64,000 nucleotides of DNA from Prostheceraeus crozeri (taxonomy: Eukaryota > Platyhelminthes > Polycladida > Euryleptidae): the NCBI GenBank assembly GCA_907163375.1, contig CAJQUW010007993.1, forward strand, positions 310,001-374,000. Reading direction: 5' to 3'. Position numbers and translations under genes: made by a program. Each line of letters opens with the position of its first letter. Position 1 is the first letter of the stretch. Positions 46,133 through 57,907 of this stretch are shown here, in pieces. The notes below the pieces were generated by a model. That model saw nothing but the letters and a program-made list of their open reading frames with translations, had not been told where the DNA came from and did no database searches.

Positions 46133-48485
46133 TTCTTTTTGGGATCACGACCACACAATGGTCGGTTGTAACTCAGGACCTCGGAATCCTACCAGGACTC
46201 AGGGAGATCCAGAGTGCGTCTAAGGATGTAGGCACTACCGAGCAGGGCAGCCTTAAGTAATTGAGGTACTTGGTGTCGACCGGGAATCTCTTTGAGGTAC
46301 TTCTTTGGGTTGTCAGTGTGGGCTCCCAAGGATCCAACTACTACTGGTATCACTTTTGCTTTAATCTTCCACAGCTTCTGTATTTTTATTTTCAGGTCTT
46401 GGTACTTTGCGATTTTCTCTCGTTCTTTATTGCATATGTTTCTATCCTCGGGAACGGCGATATCGATTATGTATCCCATCTTCTCTTCTTTGTCCACTAT
46501 CACTATATCGGGCCTCCTTGCTGAAATGTTCTTGTCGGTTCTTATTTCGAAGTCCCATAAGATCTTCACCATGTCTGTTTCAACTACTGGCATCGGCATG
46601 TGTTTCCATGGCTCTGTCGATACGCTGAGGTCATACTGTAGGCAGATGTCTCTATGTATCATTCTGGCAACTTCATTGTGGCGATTGAGGTACTCTTTTG
46701 ATGCCAGTTTTGAGGATCCTGTGAGTACATGGGACACTGTCTCATCTGCTGACTTACACATTCTGCACTTTGCATCATTGCTGCTTTTCAGGATATATGT
46801 TGCATGTGCTTTCGTATTGATTGCTTGGTCTTGAGCTGCCGTTAGTGACGCTTCTGTGGTAATTTTCAAATTGACTGATTTCAACCAACCGTAACATGCC
46901 TGCCTAGATGCCATTTCCAGCATTTGCCTTGTGTATTGTCCGTGCATTATCTTATCTTTCCATTTATGGTATCGATCTTCTACAACTTTCATCTTCCAAT
47001 CTTCTAAGGTATCTTGTCGCTGCCTGTACAAATTGCCCGATTTAACCACTGCCAGCAGTGGGTCATCGTTTCTGTTTTGTATATATTCTGTTGGGCTTCT
47101 GTCTTCTTGTTCTATGAATTCCGCCAGATCTTTCAACCCCCTACCTCCCCGATCCCGTGGTAGGTAGAGACGGTCGATATCGGCTCTTGGTTGTAGTGCA
47201 CCGTAGATGTTTAGTATCTTACGTGTCTTTCGGTTGAGTTCACTTAGTTCTTGCACTGTCCATTTCACCACTCCTCCAGTGTAGCTGATTACGTGTACTG
47301 CATATGCATTTATAGCCTCAATCATATTCTTGGCGTACAACTTCGATTTCAGCAGTTTCTTTAATCTCCTCTTGTATTCTTTTGTTGCCCTTGCTTTTGC
47401 CACATCATCAAGTATGGTTTCTCTCTGAGGAATTCCCAAGTATTTATATCCATCTTGGGTCACATCCCTTATTAGTGCTTCTTCAGCTTGAAATCCGTCT
47501 GTTTCAATTACTCTCCCTCGATGGATTATAAGTCGCGCACATTTTTCGACTCCAAACTTCATGTTAATATCATCGCTGTATATCTTAACCGAGTTGATGA
47601 GGCAGTTAATGTCGTTTTCGGTTTTCCCGTATAGTTTCAAGTCGTCCATGTATAGGAGATGATTGATTTGTCTTCCCCTTGAAAGTGCATACGATTTATC
47701 TATTCCATGTAAGATCTCACTCAATGGGTTCATTGCAAGGCAGAACAACAGTGGTGAGAGTGAGTCTCCTTGGAAGATTCCTCTTTTGATCTTTATTGCT
47801 CCAATAACTTGCTTACCATGTGTAATGTTCGTCTCCCAATGTTTCATTGATGCTATTATCACTTTTTGTATGGACTTATTGATTTTGTACATGTCAAGGC
47901 ATTTCATGATCCATGAATGTGGAATGGAATCGAAAGCCTTGCGATAATCGATCCATGCCATTGACAAGTTCTTCTTCCGTTTTTTACTTTCATCGGTGAT
48001 TGCTCTGTCTATGGCAAGTTGTTCTTTTGCGCCTCTGCAGTGTGGACGACAGCCCTTTTGTTCGCTGCGATTAATTATCTTCTGTGATTTTACATGTTGG
48101 TTTATCTTTTTTGTTATTACTCCAGTGAACAATTTCCATAGGGTTGGGAGACATGTTATTGGCCGGAAATTGTCTGGAGTTGGAGGTTTATCTTCGTCTT
48201 TCTTTATAAGTACTGTTCTACCATTGACCATCCATTTTGGAATCATACTTGGATTCCGCAGGAACTCAGTGTAGTACTTGGCAAGTCTTTCATGTAACTT
48301 ATTCAGTTTCTTAATCCAGAGCACCTGTATTTTATCAGGGCCTGCTGCTCTCCAATTTCCCATACTTTCAAGTTTGAATTTTGTGTCTTCCTCTGTTATC
48401 TCTACGTCATCTTGATAAGCGAGACTTTCGTATTTTCTTTCCATTAATTTTAGCCATTCAGCCTCGGTATTGCATTGTCCTATTG
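46133..48485 (-). mobile_element. Dong/R4-like LINE, 5'-truncated, inserted in a TTA repeat
   Basis: On the minus strand it starts directly next to (TTA)n at 48486-48510, within coding sequence (an open frame precedes the first Met). It ends with an approximately 50-base 3' UTR finishing CCCAAAAAGAAA, immediately followed by ATAATAATAA. The other half of the same repeat (46122-46132) is the tail of the plus-strand CR1-like LINE. Dong elements (R4 clade) are known to insert in TAA repeats through a restriction-like endonuclease, which fits exactly. Confidence 0.85.
46189..48444 (-). CDS. Dong/R4-like RT and restriction-like endonuclease, N-terminally truncated
   Basis: 751 codons without a stop; the open frame continues upstream (AEWLKLMERKY) to the TTA repeat. 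RT domain: WRAAGPDKIQV near residue 32, NFRPITCLPTLWKLF near 92, WIDYRKAFDSIPHSW (first catalytic Asp) near 165, GIFQGDSLSPLLF near 222, and catalytic YMDD near 268. The C-terminal part has a zinc-finger-like CRMCKSADETVSHVL followed by Ser where the family's third Cys (..SGC..L) is expected. The PD-(D/E)xK nuclease follows (RRPDIVIVDKEEKMGYIIDIAVPED), and the end is ALLGSAYILRRTL. It nicks target repeats and primes reverse transcription. The missing N-terminal zinc-finger/Myb region and the Cys-to-Ser change suggest this copy is inactive although the frame is open. Confidence 0.88.
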   Translation of the reverse strand: MERKYESLAYQDDVEITEEDTKFKLESMGNWRAAGPDKIQVLWIKKLNKLHERLAKYYTEFLRNPSMIPKWMVNGRTVLIKKDEDKPPTPDNFRPITCLPTLWKLFTGVITKKINQHVKSQKIINRSEQKGCRPHCRGAKEQLAIDRAITDESKKRKKNLSMAWIDYRKAFDSIPHSWIMKCLDMYKINKSIQKVIIASMKHWETNITHGKQVIGAIKIKRGIFQGDSLSPLLFCLAMNPLSEILHGIDKSYALSRGRQINHLLYMDDLKLYGKTENDINCLINSVKIYSDDINMKFGVEKCARLIIHRGRVIETDGFQAEEALIRDVTQDGYKYLGIPQRETILDDVAKARATKEYKRRLKKLLKSKLYAKNMIEAINAYAVHVISYTGGVVKWTVQELSELNRKTRKILNIYGALQPRADIDRLYLPRDRGGRGLKDLAEFIEQEDRSPTEYIQNRNDDPLLAVVKSGNLYRQRQDTLEDWKMKVVEDRYHKWKDKIMHGQYTRQMLEMASRQACYGWLKSVNLKITTEASLTAAQDQAINTKAHATYILKSSNDAKCRMCKSADETVSHVLTGSSKLASKEYLNRHNEVARMIHRDICLQYDLSVSTEPWKHMPMPVVETDMVKILWDFEIRTDKNISARRPDIVIVDKEEKMGYIIDIAVPEDRNICNKEREKIAKYQDLKIKIQKLWKIKAKVIPVVVGSLGAHTDNPKKYLKEIPGRHQVPQLLKAALLGSAYILRRTLDLPESW

Positions 48486-48510
48486 TTATTATTATTATTA
48501 TTATTATTAT
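48486..48510. repeat. (TTA)n microsatellite
   Basis: Twenty-five bases of TTA repeat, the right half of the repeat split by the Dong-like insertion; the left half is 46122-46132. Confidence 0.9.
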
Positions 48511-51426
48511 AGTATTACTTATTCGAAAAACGACTCAATATAGATATTAAACATTACATGTATTGCTTTGTAAATCTTCATCACGTACAAATCAATGAAT
48601 CAGTTCGTAGCACTTTCATAATTGAGCATATTCGAAAGATATACGTATACGAAGTCTGAAAATTATAAATGGTTTCTTTTGAGTCTCACAGATACTATAT
48701 GATTCTTGCGAAGACTGACTTGATGATTTGTGCTGTCATATTGCTAATCATTCAGGATAAATGAGCAAATAATTCATTTTTGAATCTATAACTTCTACAT
48801 CTTGATATCCTGAAGACACAATATTCAAATGAAATTTCAAAAAGTCCCAAATGAAACATTTTCAAGCACTGCTTTTCAGCATCGGCACTAATATTAAAGT
48901 TTTAAGGACATTCGACTTACAACCATACCCTTGCTGTTATCCATGCATCCTGTTCTAGATATTTGTCCATTTACACATTGCAATATGAAATAGCACTGTC
49001 TGACAAAAGAAAATGATTTGCACCGATTGATCAGCTGAGCAGTAAAGCTAAAACTAACGTGACGGAGCTAGCATTATGTCATGGTGTGCATTTACATGCG
49101 TCCACCCGATTCAGTCATTGTTCTTTTGTGACCTGACTTCATGCGTATTGTCAGACTTTCATCTTGTTATATTGATATTGTCATAACCAAGCTATCTGAC
49201 AAACCGATTGTGTGCAGTCGTGGTGAGCGATCTGAACAGTTCTTGCTTGGTATATAAATGTTTGATTTCAATAAATCACTCTCTCCATGGTATTGCTTGT
49301 CTTGTTCTTATTAATGAGCGGCAGCGCTGACTATATTGCACTAACTTAGCACAAGTTATATCCGAGCGGCTTCGGCACGCCAAGTTACTTGTGATAAGTC
49401 ATCGTTGTGTCGGTTTGGGTTGTGAGTGGGCAGTCTCTAATTCTGGCACCAGTCATACCCAAGCTGATGCTTCGTCGAAGCACGCCAGAGTGAATTGACT
49501 TGCTGCTTATATCTCAATCGTACTTTAGGGACCTAAGTTAAGAAACACTTCACTTGACTTAAGTCGCGTCCAACGCGCTACTTAGGACCTTAATAACTTT
49601 AAATAAAGTTAGTATAGTTAAGGACTTAAGGACCCTAAGGCCATAAGGACGTAAGTTAAGGTTTAAGTCCAAATACGTATCACATTACAACAAATTTTCT
49701 GCTACTTAAATGTGCATGTATCTATGAACTTTTAGATGCTAGAGCGCTATAGCTTATCAAGCTATTTTGGAAATTTAAAGTATCCTTATTACGAATGTCT
49801 AAAACTTGAAAACTGGCGATTGCTCAAAAATGTCCGTGGAGTCATTTCAAGATTATTTACATTACGAGATTTATGTTGCACGTGAAAATATCTTGTATAC
49901 AAGACATACAATACACAGTACAATACATGTATTGATTAATGTCTAACTTTTCAAAATGTTCTGCCTTTCAAACTTATTTTTTTCATTTCAAATTTATTCA
50001 AATTGAAGCTGCAAATTTTTATTTTACTTTTTTTTAAAGTGAAAGTTACCGTACTCTTTTTGAGTGCAGTATCTTGTGTAGAAGTACATATGTATTTTCA
50101 TGGTAGCAATAATTAGTGTTCAATTTTCATTTCACTGTGCTAATGTTGAGATTTCGTTTGATGATTATTGGCTATATCGATTTTTTCTAATTTTTCAAGT
50201 AGAAATGTATTCATATGTTGGAGAAAGAAATATGCAATAATTCATTTGGTCGATGAAATGGTTCACGCAGCAAACGATTGTTCCTCGCATTGATTGTCCA
50301 TTATTCATCCTAATTGCTGTTAGCAATGATTTCAATTTTTAAGTGAAGCTAGTTATCATTCTCTAATACTTTATCATTCTATATCATCTTCTTCTTAGGG
50401 AAACAAGCCTTCTCAATGATGCTGTTTAAGTAATAGTATGATCTTCAAGGCTGATAACACTAGCGTAAATCTGGTATAACGACAACATCATATTCAGCTC
50501 TTGAGATGATGTTCATTGTCTACATCCATGCTCCCGCAGTTTCATGAGAAACCTATTGAGAACTTCTCAAGACATTGCAATAAATATCCGGTGGCAGCAT
50601 GAGATACAAGATAAATACGAAACAAGTATGCTTGTAATAATTTTTACGCTACTCAGAGAAGGAAAATAAATGACAATAGTTCTACCATTATTATGGTGAT
50701 AACTAAATGTCAAAGCGATACATATCTCAATTACGCACAACGTGCATTGTGGATTAGGGATTAACTGTATTAGGAATATATAACAAGGTTTCCTGTTATT
50801 ATCGTAAAAATTTAATTGCTGTTGCGCATTAAATAAGTTAGATTTATGAAGATTTTGCTCTATAATTAATGCCACTGAATTCCCCTATCTATGCATTATA
50901 TAGGCTGCAATAATATTCAGTCTACACAAATGACGAGACCTTGAAAGGAAGAAAATTCATGAAACACCAACAATATTTGATTTAAATAATTAAAGGAACT
51001 ACGGAAGTTTCTGGCTTTCTACTTGTCGCAATCAGTGCATATAGTAAAGAATTAGTTCCGTAACACAAGATGCATATAAAAAGTCATCCGAACGACAGAC
51101 TTTGACAATTATAAACCGGGAGCTACCAACATTTTCTCCCTAAGTTCAATCACAAAAGGTTTGTTATCATGGAAGTGAACATCTTTAATCGCTGAATCCG
51201 ATAAATCAAATTCTTATGTGTCACAGTTATTCTCGTTCGGTCAGGGGTCAAGCTACAAATAGAAAAATACAATTGACAAATCAACTGAGAAATTGTAAGA
51301 CAAATTGTCCTCTTGGTAAAGTGGTGGAAAGTGAAGAATGGGGTTAGTGCGATGTGGGTAGGTATCTGAAGGTAAGTAGAAAGTAATAGGATCATTTAGC
51401 CGGTCCATAAATCATTTTATAGTCAC
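48511..51426. other. no gene recognised; TTAAGTC-rich patch
   Basis: At 49530-49675 the motifs ACTTAAG, AAGGAC and GGACTTAA recur in both orientations, including an inverted pair GGACTTAA...TTAAGTCC. This looks like a small self-complementary patch without defined ends. The rest is AT-rich with short chance ORFs. Confidence 0.45.
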
Positions 51427-51428
51427 TA

Positions 51429-53954
51429 CCGGAGTTTTCGACTTAATATACCCAGGTATATTATGTGGAAACACCACAGAATAAGCTTATCTAATATATG
51501 AGATGGAATTACGTGTGTGAAGTTAGCCGTACCAATATCCGTACAACATCGAAAATCGCCTGTGCCACTCTCGAAGACAACATTTGCACATAATTTTGGA
51601 GTGTACCAGCTTGTGCCATCACTCATTTTTCAAAATAATGCAGCAGTTTCCGAGAAATCGTCGATCAAAAGTTCGAGGTGGTACGGATGTGAAGTTAGCC
51701 GTACCAAATTACAGAAAAAATCTTAAATCGCATTTCGAGTGCGAGTGGCACACGCGATTTCCACAAGTGGTACGGATGGGCTGTGGTTGTGGCTGCGGAG
51801 GAAAATCCGCATTTCTTCGGATTCTACGGAGAGTTGGGGCTGTCAGAGGGGTGGCACAACCTGACACACTCCCAATAAGTGTATTCGGTGGGTTGATGCG
51901 AGTGGCACACGCGATTTTCACAAGTGGTACGGCTAACTTCACATCCGTACCACTTTGAGGTCATTTTGTCCATTTTCTCAGTTGCTGTTGTAAATTTTGG
52001 CAAAGTAGTGGGTGGCATATGTTTTAGACGTGTTATTTTAGACGTCGATGTGGTTGAAAATTCATAAAAATGCGATTTAAGATTTTTTCTGTAATTTGGT
52101 ACGGCTAACTTCACATCCGTACCACCTCGAACTTTTGATCGACGATTTCTCGGAAACTGCTGCATTATTTTGAAAAATGAGTGATGGCACAAGCTGGTAC
52201 ACTCCAAAATTATGTGCAAATGTTGTCTTCGAGAGTGGCACAGGCGATTTTCGATGTTGTACGGATATTGGTACGGCTAACTTCACACACGTGATGGAAT
52301 TCGTCACTTAAAGCAACAATAATTACAGCTGCTTATAATTTGGTACAAATGAGCTTGAAACTAAACTGATGAAAACAAATTCACAATTTGAATGTAATTT
52401 ATTACAATTATTAGGGTATAAAAGAAGCAATACTGCAACAAGCATATGAATAAAATCTGAATGACAGAATAATAGTTCTTAGGTTTATACAGTAGGGATT
52501 TCAATCCCGGAATTATCGCATTTTCACGGGGTTCTGAATCCCGGGATTAGGTAACATCTGTTCATAGGGAGTTAGCAGCTGTATGAAGATGGAGTAACAA
52601 GGCTATGGACACGGAACATAGAGTAACAGATGCAATGCGTGAACCGTGAATGTTAACGCGATCCAAGAACTAAATAGGCTATAGACTTCCCACGATCAGC
52701 TGAACAATGGACACTTGCAAACTCACAGAATTAGATTGTTTAACTGTATCACTTTGCTAGAAGTGCAAACTGAATCAAAATAATGGCACATGCAGGAACT
52801 TATTAAGTGGGAAAAAGAAATTTTTAATACCTTGCAGAGATAGGAAAAATAGTCGTGCGTCACTTGCGGATGGTTGTGGATTCTTTCAAAATGCTCCGAT
52901 CGCGGTGATTCCTTCAGATTCGAAGAATTCAGATCATTGCGCAAAAGTTTTCTCGATAATGTTAGCCCTTCCGATGATTATTAAGAAAGTTAGCAGGCGG
53001 ACGAAAAAACGTTCACAAACTTGACATCGACTGTGTCTCTTTGCTGTGTGATCCGGTTGATAACAGTCACTGAAACTTCGCACAATTTGGCGTGTTTATT
53101 GTTGAACTGGCTGCTCATTGTTCGATTGCTATGGTATTATGTCAGTTGTGCCATTTCATTAACGTTACATGTTCCAATGTTTCCTTTCTAGTCAAACAGA
53201 AGAAGAGACGATCTGTCTAATTCTGTGTGCAAACTCGAGACAGAGCTACTCCCATATAGAACTGCATAGAATAATATACCGGTACTTACTGACTATTTCC
53301 ACCAATTCATTGACATCAAAAAATAAGATTATGTTCATGCAGTCGAGAAAAGGAAAGAGAGAGCGCTATACATACAGGTGTACTAATATCTAATGAATTT
53401 TTGAATTGATTATTATAAAATATGGGGCGTTGGCCAGACGTCAGAAAAATCGCGGGATTTGCATTTCCATTTGAATATCTCATGCCAGGTTTTAATGCGA
53501 CGACACATACTGTGTGCAATAACCAGATCTACTTATTGTTTTAGCGCTGCATGTGAAAAGATAGCTTGGACATTAAGGCACATGTCTATCTGATATAATT
53601 AGTTGTATGTACAGCGTATCGTTCAAAGTACTCGTCAAAGAATTTAAAACAACGCCTAATATTGTTCAGCCTACGCTAGCCTGCGCTAGCCTAAGCATGG
53701 TATCGGTAAATGAATCAAGCTTGTTTGTCCCGAGATAGAAGAAGTCGGGATTTTGAAAACCGTGGTATGCAGGTAATTGGAATTATTCCTTCGCCTAATC
53801 TTCTTCCGGTGTGATCACATGAGATACTGAGATGAGTGCTTGATTTACAAAAATCAGCAGTGTTGTTTCCAAGAAAATTGTTGAATGTTGGAAAGACATA
53901 ATGAAAGTTTGGCGCAAGCTAATATACCCGGTCATATTAAGTGGACAACTCCGG
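51429..53954. mobile_element. probable 2.5-kb TA-flanked element with imperfect 36-bp inverted ends
   Basis: The left end CCGGAGTTTTCGACTTAATA (51429 on) and the right end read inwards, CCGGAGTTGTCCACTTAATA (from 53954), agree over about 36 bases with about six mismatches. TA flanks both (51427-51428 and 53955-53956). No transposase is visible inside. It contains the complete 782-bp element at 51511-52292 as a nested insertion. The length and the nested insertion are inferred from the ends alone. Confidence 0.6.
51511..52292. mobile_element. 782-bp foldback element with 223-bp terminal inverted repeats and a 9-bp target duplication
   Basis: The left arm 51511-51733 and right arm 52070-52292 appear to be exact inverted copies over 223 bases, beginning ACGTGTGTGAAGTTAGCCG. 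GATGGAATT directly abuts both ends (51502-51510 and 52293-52301). Long TIRs plus a 9-base duplication are characteristic of Mutator-like elements (Rehavkus also makes 9; Merlin 8-9). The middle carries further copies of GGTACGG...CCGTACC and a direct repeat of GAGTGGCACACGCGATTT (near 51744 and 51900). There is no transposase ORF; open frames in the arms are mirror images of each other and not genes. Confidence 0.9.
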
Positions 53955-53956
53955 TA

Positions 53957-55123
53957 CATGGATCCCTTTGGACCTCCAAAATGGACCCCATAGTAATACG
54001 GACCACATGGTCCCCATATAGTGACTCTCGGGACCTATGATTACGGACCATTTTGCTTAGCAGTGAACAGCTTCTGTGGGAAGGTGGTGTTATGCACATT
54101 CGCCTTTATCATAATCTTTCTGTTACATGGGAAGCCATCTGCCTTTTTTTATCGCATTTTGTCGATTTTGTCTTTTGTCTTGGAAGAGCCAATTAAAAGC
54201 ATTGGTTGGATTGTGCTTTGTGGACCTCTCTTTAAATAGTAAGATTCATTTTACTGATGAAAGAGTTCTAATTATCAAGAAATAAATTATTGTGCTTGAA
54301 AATGGAGAGGAGGAATCACTTCACTTGTCATCAGCTGCAAACATTCTTATCTTCATTGATCGTTGAAGCTAGATAAAGTCGTCCATTTACGAGCATTGCT
54401 TTTCAATGCATTGTGTCTCGATGCTTGTTATAGAATAATGCTAGAATAATTAATAAGATTATTTATAAGGCATGTTCTTGCTCCATTCATAGTGTTCTGA
54501 GTCATTTCTCTATGTGACTTTATAATTGCATGTGACATCAGACTGTTGCCAGAGAGACAGTGTCAAAACAGAGAAACTCACTGGAGAGTTCTACGAAGTA
54601 TAAACACGTGTTTTCCTTTTTCATTACAATTATGCTGAATCAATTCAAGAGCTGCCTTGCAACATAGTTGGCCAACTGTGGTAAATTTCAGTATTGCATG
54701 TAGATGTCCTTCCGGTTCATAAGATTTTAGTGCAATCGATAAGATTTTTGTTTACGATGATAGGCATATCTATCGGCATAACGTCAGAACCTCGAATTCT
54801 ATGGAAAGATTATCTTCATGCTATGACCAGCACAAACCATATACACACAGAGGATATACGTATTACTAACTGACTAACTCATGTCTATGCACCAACCATG
54901 ATCCTGAGAGCTATAACATGGATATCTATATAGTATCCATCTAGATAGTATATAGATGTCCATGGCTATAATATGCAAATTTCAAATAAAAATCATTAAT
55001 CCCTTGAAAAGTCCCAGAAAGGGACGCAACCGGTTGGGATATTTCCTAAGTTTAGATTGTTTTTCTTTTGGGCTTTTATTACTGAGTTGATTGACCATTT
55101 TTGACCTACTATTCTTTCATTAT

Positions 55124-55128
<5 letters not shown>
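53957..55128. other. no gene recognised
   Basis: AT-rich. An imperfect inverted repeat of about 25 bases (AACATGGATATCTATATA and a near-complement) lies at 54905-54975. No ORF or element end is supported. Confidence 0.4.
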
Positions 55129-55192
<64 letters not shown>

Positions 55193-55200
55193 GTATATAT
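55129..55200. repeat. (AT)n microsatellite abutting a Penelope-like element 3' end
   Basis: About 58 bases of pure AT followed by a slightly interrupted GTATAT stretch, directly next to the 3' end of the minus-strand Penelope-like element. Confidence 0.9.
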
Positions 55201-55485
55201 AGTAAAATAAGATGAGAACTCTAAGAAAAACTCCAGATTTGCAAGCACAAGCGCTTTCTTATCTTCAGGTGCTTCGCTGAACAAGGAACAATATCAATTA
55301 AGCCTTAGAGGCAGGGATATATCAATTTACGATATTCAAATTTTAACACATGTATCAAAGGAAATAGAAGGAATAGAAATCAATGTATATGTACATGTAA
55401 GTGGTTATCAAAGTTTCATAGTTTGGAGATGTTATACATACATGCATGTAGATATCAAATGATAAGGAGGATCATGGTAAGTTAG

Positions 55486-57907
55486 TCACAGGTTATTCAA
55501 TGTGGGGTGAAATTTATCTATGAAAAATCGTTCTTTACAACGTCGAAGTATGCTGTCATCACACCTTACTTTGTAGAATGGAAAGATTTTAAATTTTCTT
55601 TTTCCACACGTATCAATATGTCCACTAACGCGTATTTTCCTGTATTGCGGGTGACAAATTTGCTCTTTATGGATTCGAGTACGTTCGCGTAGTGTGTTGC
55701 CTGTTTCTCCGATGTAAAATTGATTGCATCCCATGCAGGTAGTACATATATCACATTTTGTGTTGAGCATGTCATTGAGGTTTGTATTTTAAAAATAGTT
55801 CCATTGAAATTATATTCACAGCCTTCATTCAAAACTTCGCATGTTCCACACTGGGAATCCTTACACCTTTTAACCATGGGAATTTCTTAGCGTGTGATAA
55901 ATTTTGAAGGACATAAAATGTGTTTGAGATTTTTTGATTGTCTGCGGCTATTAATAAATTTGTTGTCTCTGAAAATTTCTTTAGTTTTTTCATCATTTTG
56001 CAGAATTGAGTTGGTATGTGATAGGACAGGTAAGACATTCGTGTTTCTCGGGTTATATGTATGTACAAACGGAATTATAGAATCACTGTCACTTTTCGTT
56101 TTGTGTTTGGTCTGCAAAAGTAATGAACGATTTAATTTTAAGGCATTGGAAATTCCATCATTAATTAGTGAAACTGGATAGCCTTGCTTTGATAGAATGG
56201 TTTTCAATTCTTCCAGTCGATTTAGTCTCGTCGATAAATCACTACAAATAACGCATATCCGTCGCGCAAGGTTATATGGTATAGCGCGTTTTACAGCACG
56301 TGGATGGCACGATGAAAAGTTCAAATATTGGTGACTATCTGTAGGTTTGTAATATATATCCGTATATATCTTCTCTTCCCTTTTTATTATAAGGACATCT
56401 AAAAATGAAATTTGCTCATTGCTTACTTCCATAGTGAAAGTAATATTTACATCCAGGCTGTTGAGAATTGTTTTGAATTGATTTAATTTTTCCGCATTCC
56501 ATCTCCAAATAATAAATCCATCATCTAAATAACGTTTCCAATTATCCATTATTTGATTGGTAATATCATTTCCCCAAAGTTCGTATAATTGCTTCTTTAA
56601 TTGTATCTCAAGATAGCCTAAGGTCAAATTTGCATAGGTGGGGGCCACCTTCGTCCCCATAGCGGTTCCTTTTATTTGTTTATAGTTGTTGTCACCAAAT
56701 GTAAAAGTGTTATTGCATAAGACCATCTTCAGACATTCCAATATAAAATTATGATTAAAGCGAGAATCAACAATATTCGGACAATTTTCAAGCCAAAATT
56801 TCACTGCTAGTAGTCCCAAGTTGTGGGGAATGCTAGTGTATAGGCTCACCACATCAAAAGTTACGAGCTTTGCGTCGATAGGTACGTGGTCAGGCAAATT
56901 GGACAAAAAATCATACGTGTCACGTATGTAACTCTGTATGTGAAGGCAAAAAGGTTTTAGAAGTATGTCCAGAAAGTTACTAAGACGTTGAGTAGGGGCA
57001 TTTGGGCTCCCTACAATTGGTCTGAAAGGTAAGTCAATGGGCTGATGGACGGAAACATAATCTGAATTTTGTTCAGACATTGCTTTTTTGATACTGTCCG
57101 ATTTGTGAACTTTTGGCAGTCCATAAAAATTGCTGCTTGTATATTCAAACTTTATCAAATAATCTTTCTCTTTCTTGGTTAAATTTGACCCAAATGATTG
57201 AATTGCTCTCTTTATTTTATTCAAGATTTTATTATCTTCATTGGTTTCTAATTTCATATAAAATTCTTCATTACTCAACATTTCAAGAATCTTGCTTTCA
57301 TAATACAATTTGTCCATTATTATAATGGTGCCACCTTTGTCAGCTTGCTTGATAATCAGGTTAGGATTATTCCTGAGTGATTGTAAAGCCATAAGTTCGT
57401 TGTATGTAAGATTTCCACTAGTATGCATTGGTTTTACATCAGTGAGATCAATGTTTTCAAGAGTTTCACATACATTATCCAAAACCGGATTTCTACCTTT
57501 TGGCGGATTAAATGATGATTTGTTTTGTACTAAATTATTAGGTTCTGTACGTGTTTGTTGTTCAGCAGTATGAAAATATTCGGTTAGTCTTAATCTCCTC
57601 GAGTAATATTTCAAATCAACCGCGAGTTCCTGGTTGTTTCTGTTGGGTGTCGGAGTGAATTCCAGTCCTCTAAATAATACGCTTTTTTCACATTCAGTTA
57701 ATTTTTCAGTAGACAGATTTATAATTTTGACATCCTTTTGGGACAATTGTTTATTTTCATTTTCATTTTTGCCAATATTTTGGTTTAATTGAACTTCAGA
57801 AGAGGGTAGCTCTTGAAGATTCTCTACATCATTTTCTATAATTGGTGCACATATTTCGTGTTCCTGTAAGTGTTTCGATGATGTCCATAGAGTGGCTTGC
57901 CTCCTCC
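55486..57907 (-). pseudogene. Penelope-like RT with C-terminal GIY-YIG endonuclease
   Basis: The RT frame is open from about 57907 (AGG AGG AGG CAA) to a TAA at 55887-55889. Counted from 57746, motifs are QADKGGTIIIMD at 134-145, FYGLPKVHK at 207-215, FRPIVGSPNAPTQ near 241, VTFDVVSLYTSI at 295-306 (first catalytic Asp), GTAMGTKVAPTYAN at 360-373, and catalytic RYLDDGFIIW at 405-414. After the stop the same frame resumes (MVKRCKDSQCGTCEV, NVIYVL) and then needs a one-base shift near 55735 to reach GCNQFYIGETGNTLRERTRIH and the end at 55486. Thus VIY and YIG of the nuclease lie in different frames. RT and endonuclease would perform target-primed insertion; this copy is disabled in its C-terminal third only. 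Confidence 0.85.

Noticed and set aside
51517-52307. Open frames of 60-130 codons on both strands
   Set aside because: They are mirror images generated by the 223-base inverted arms and encode nothing recognisable.
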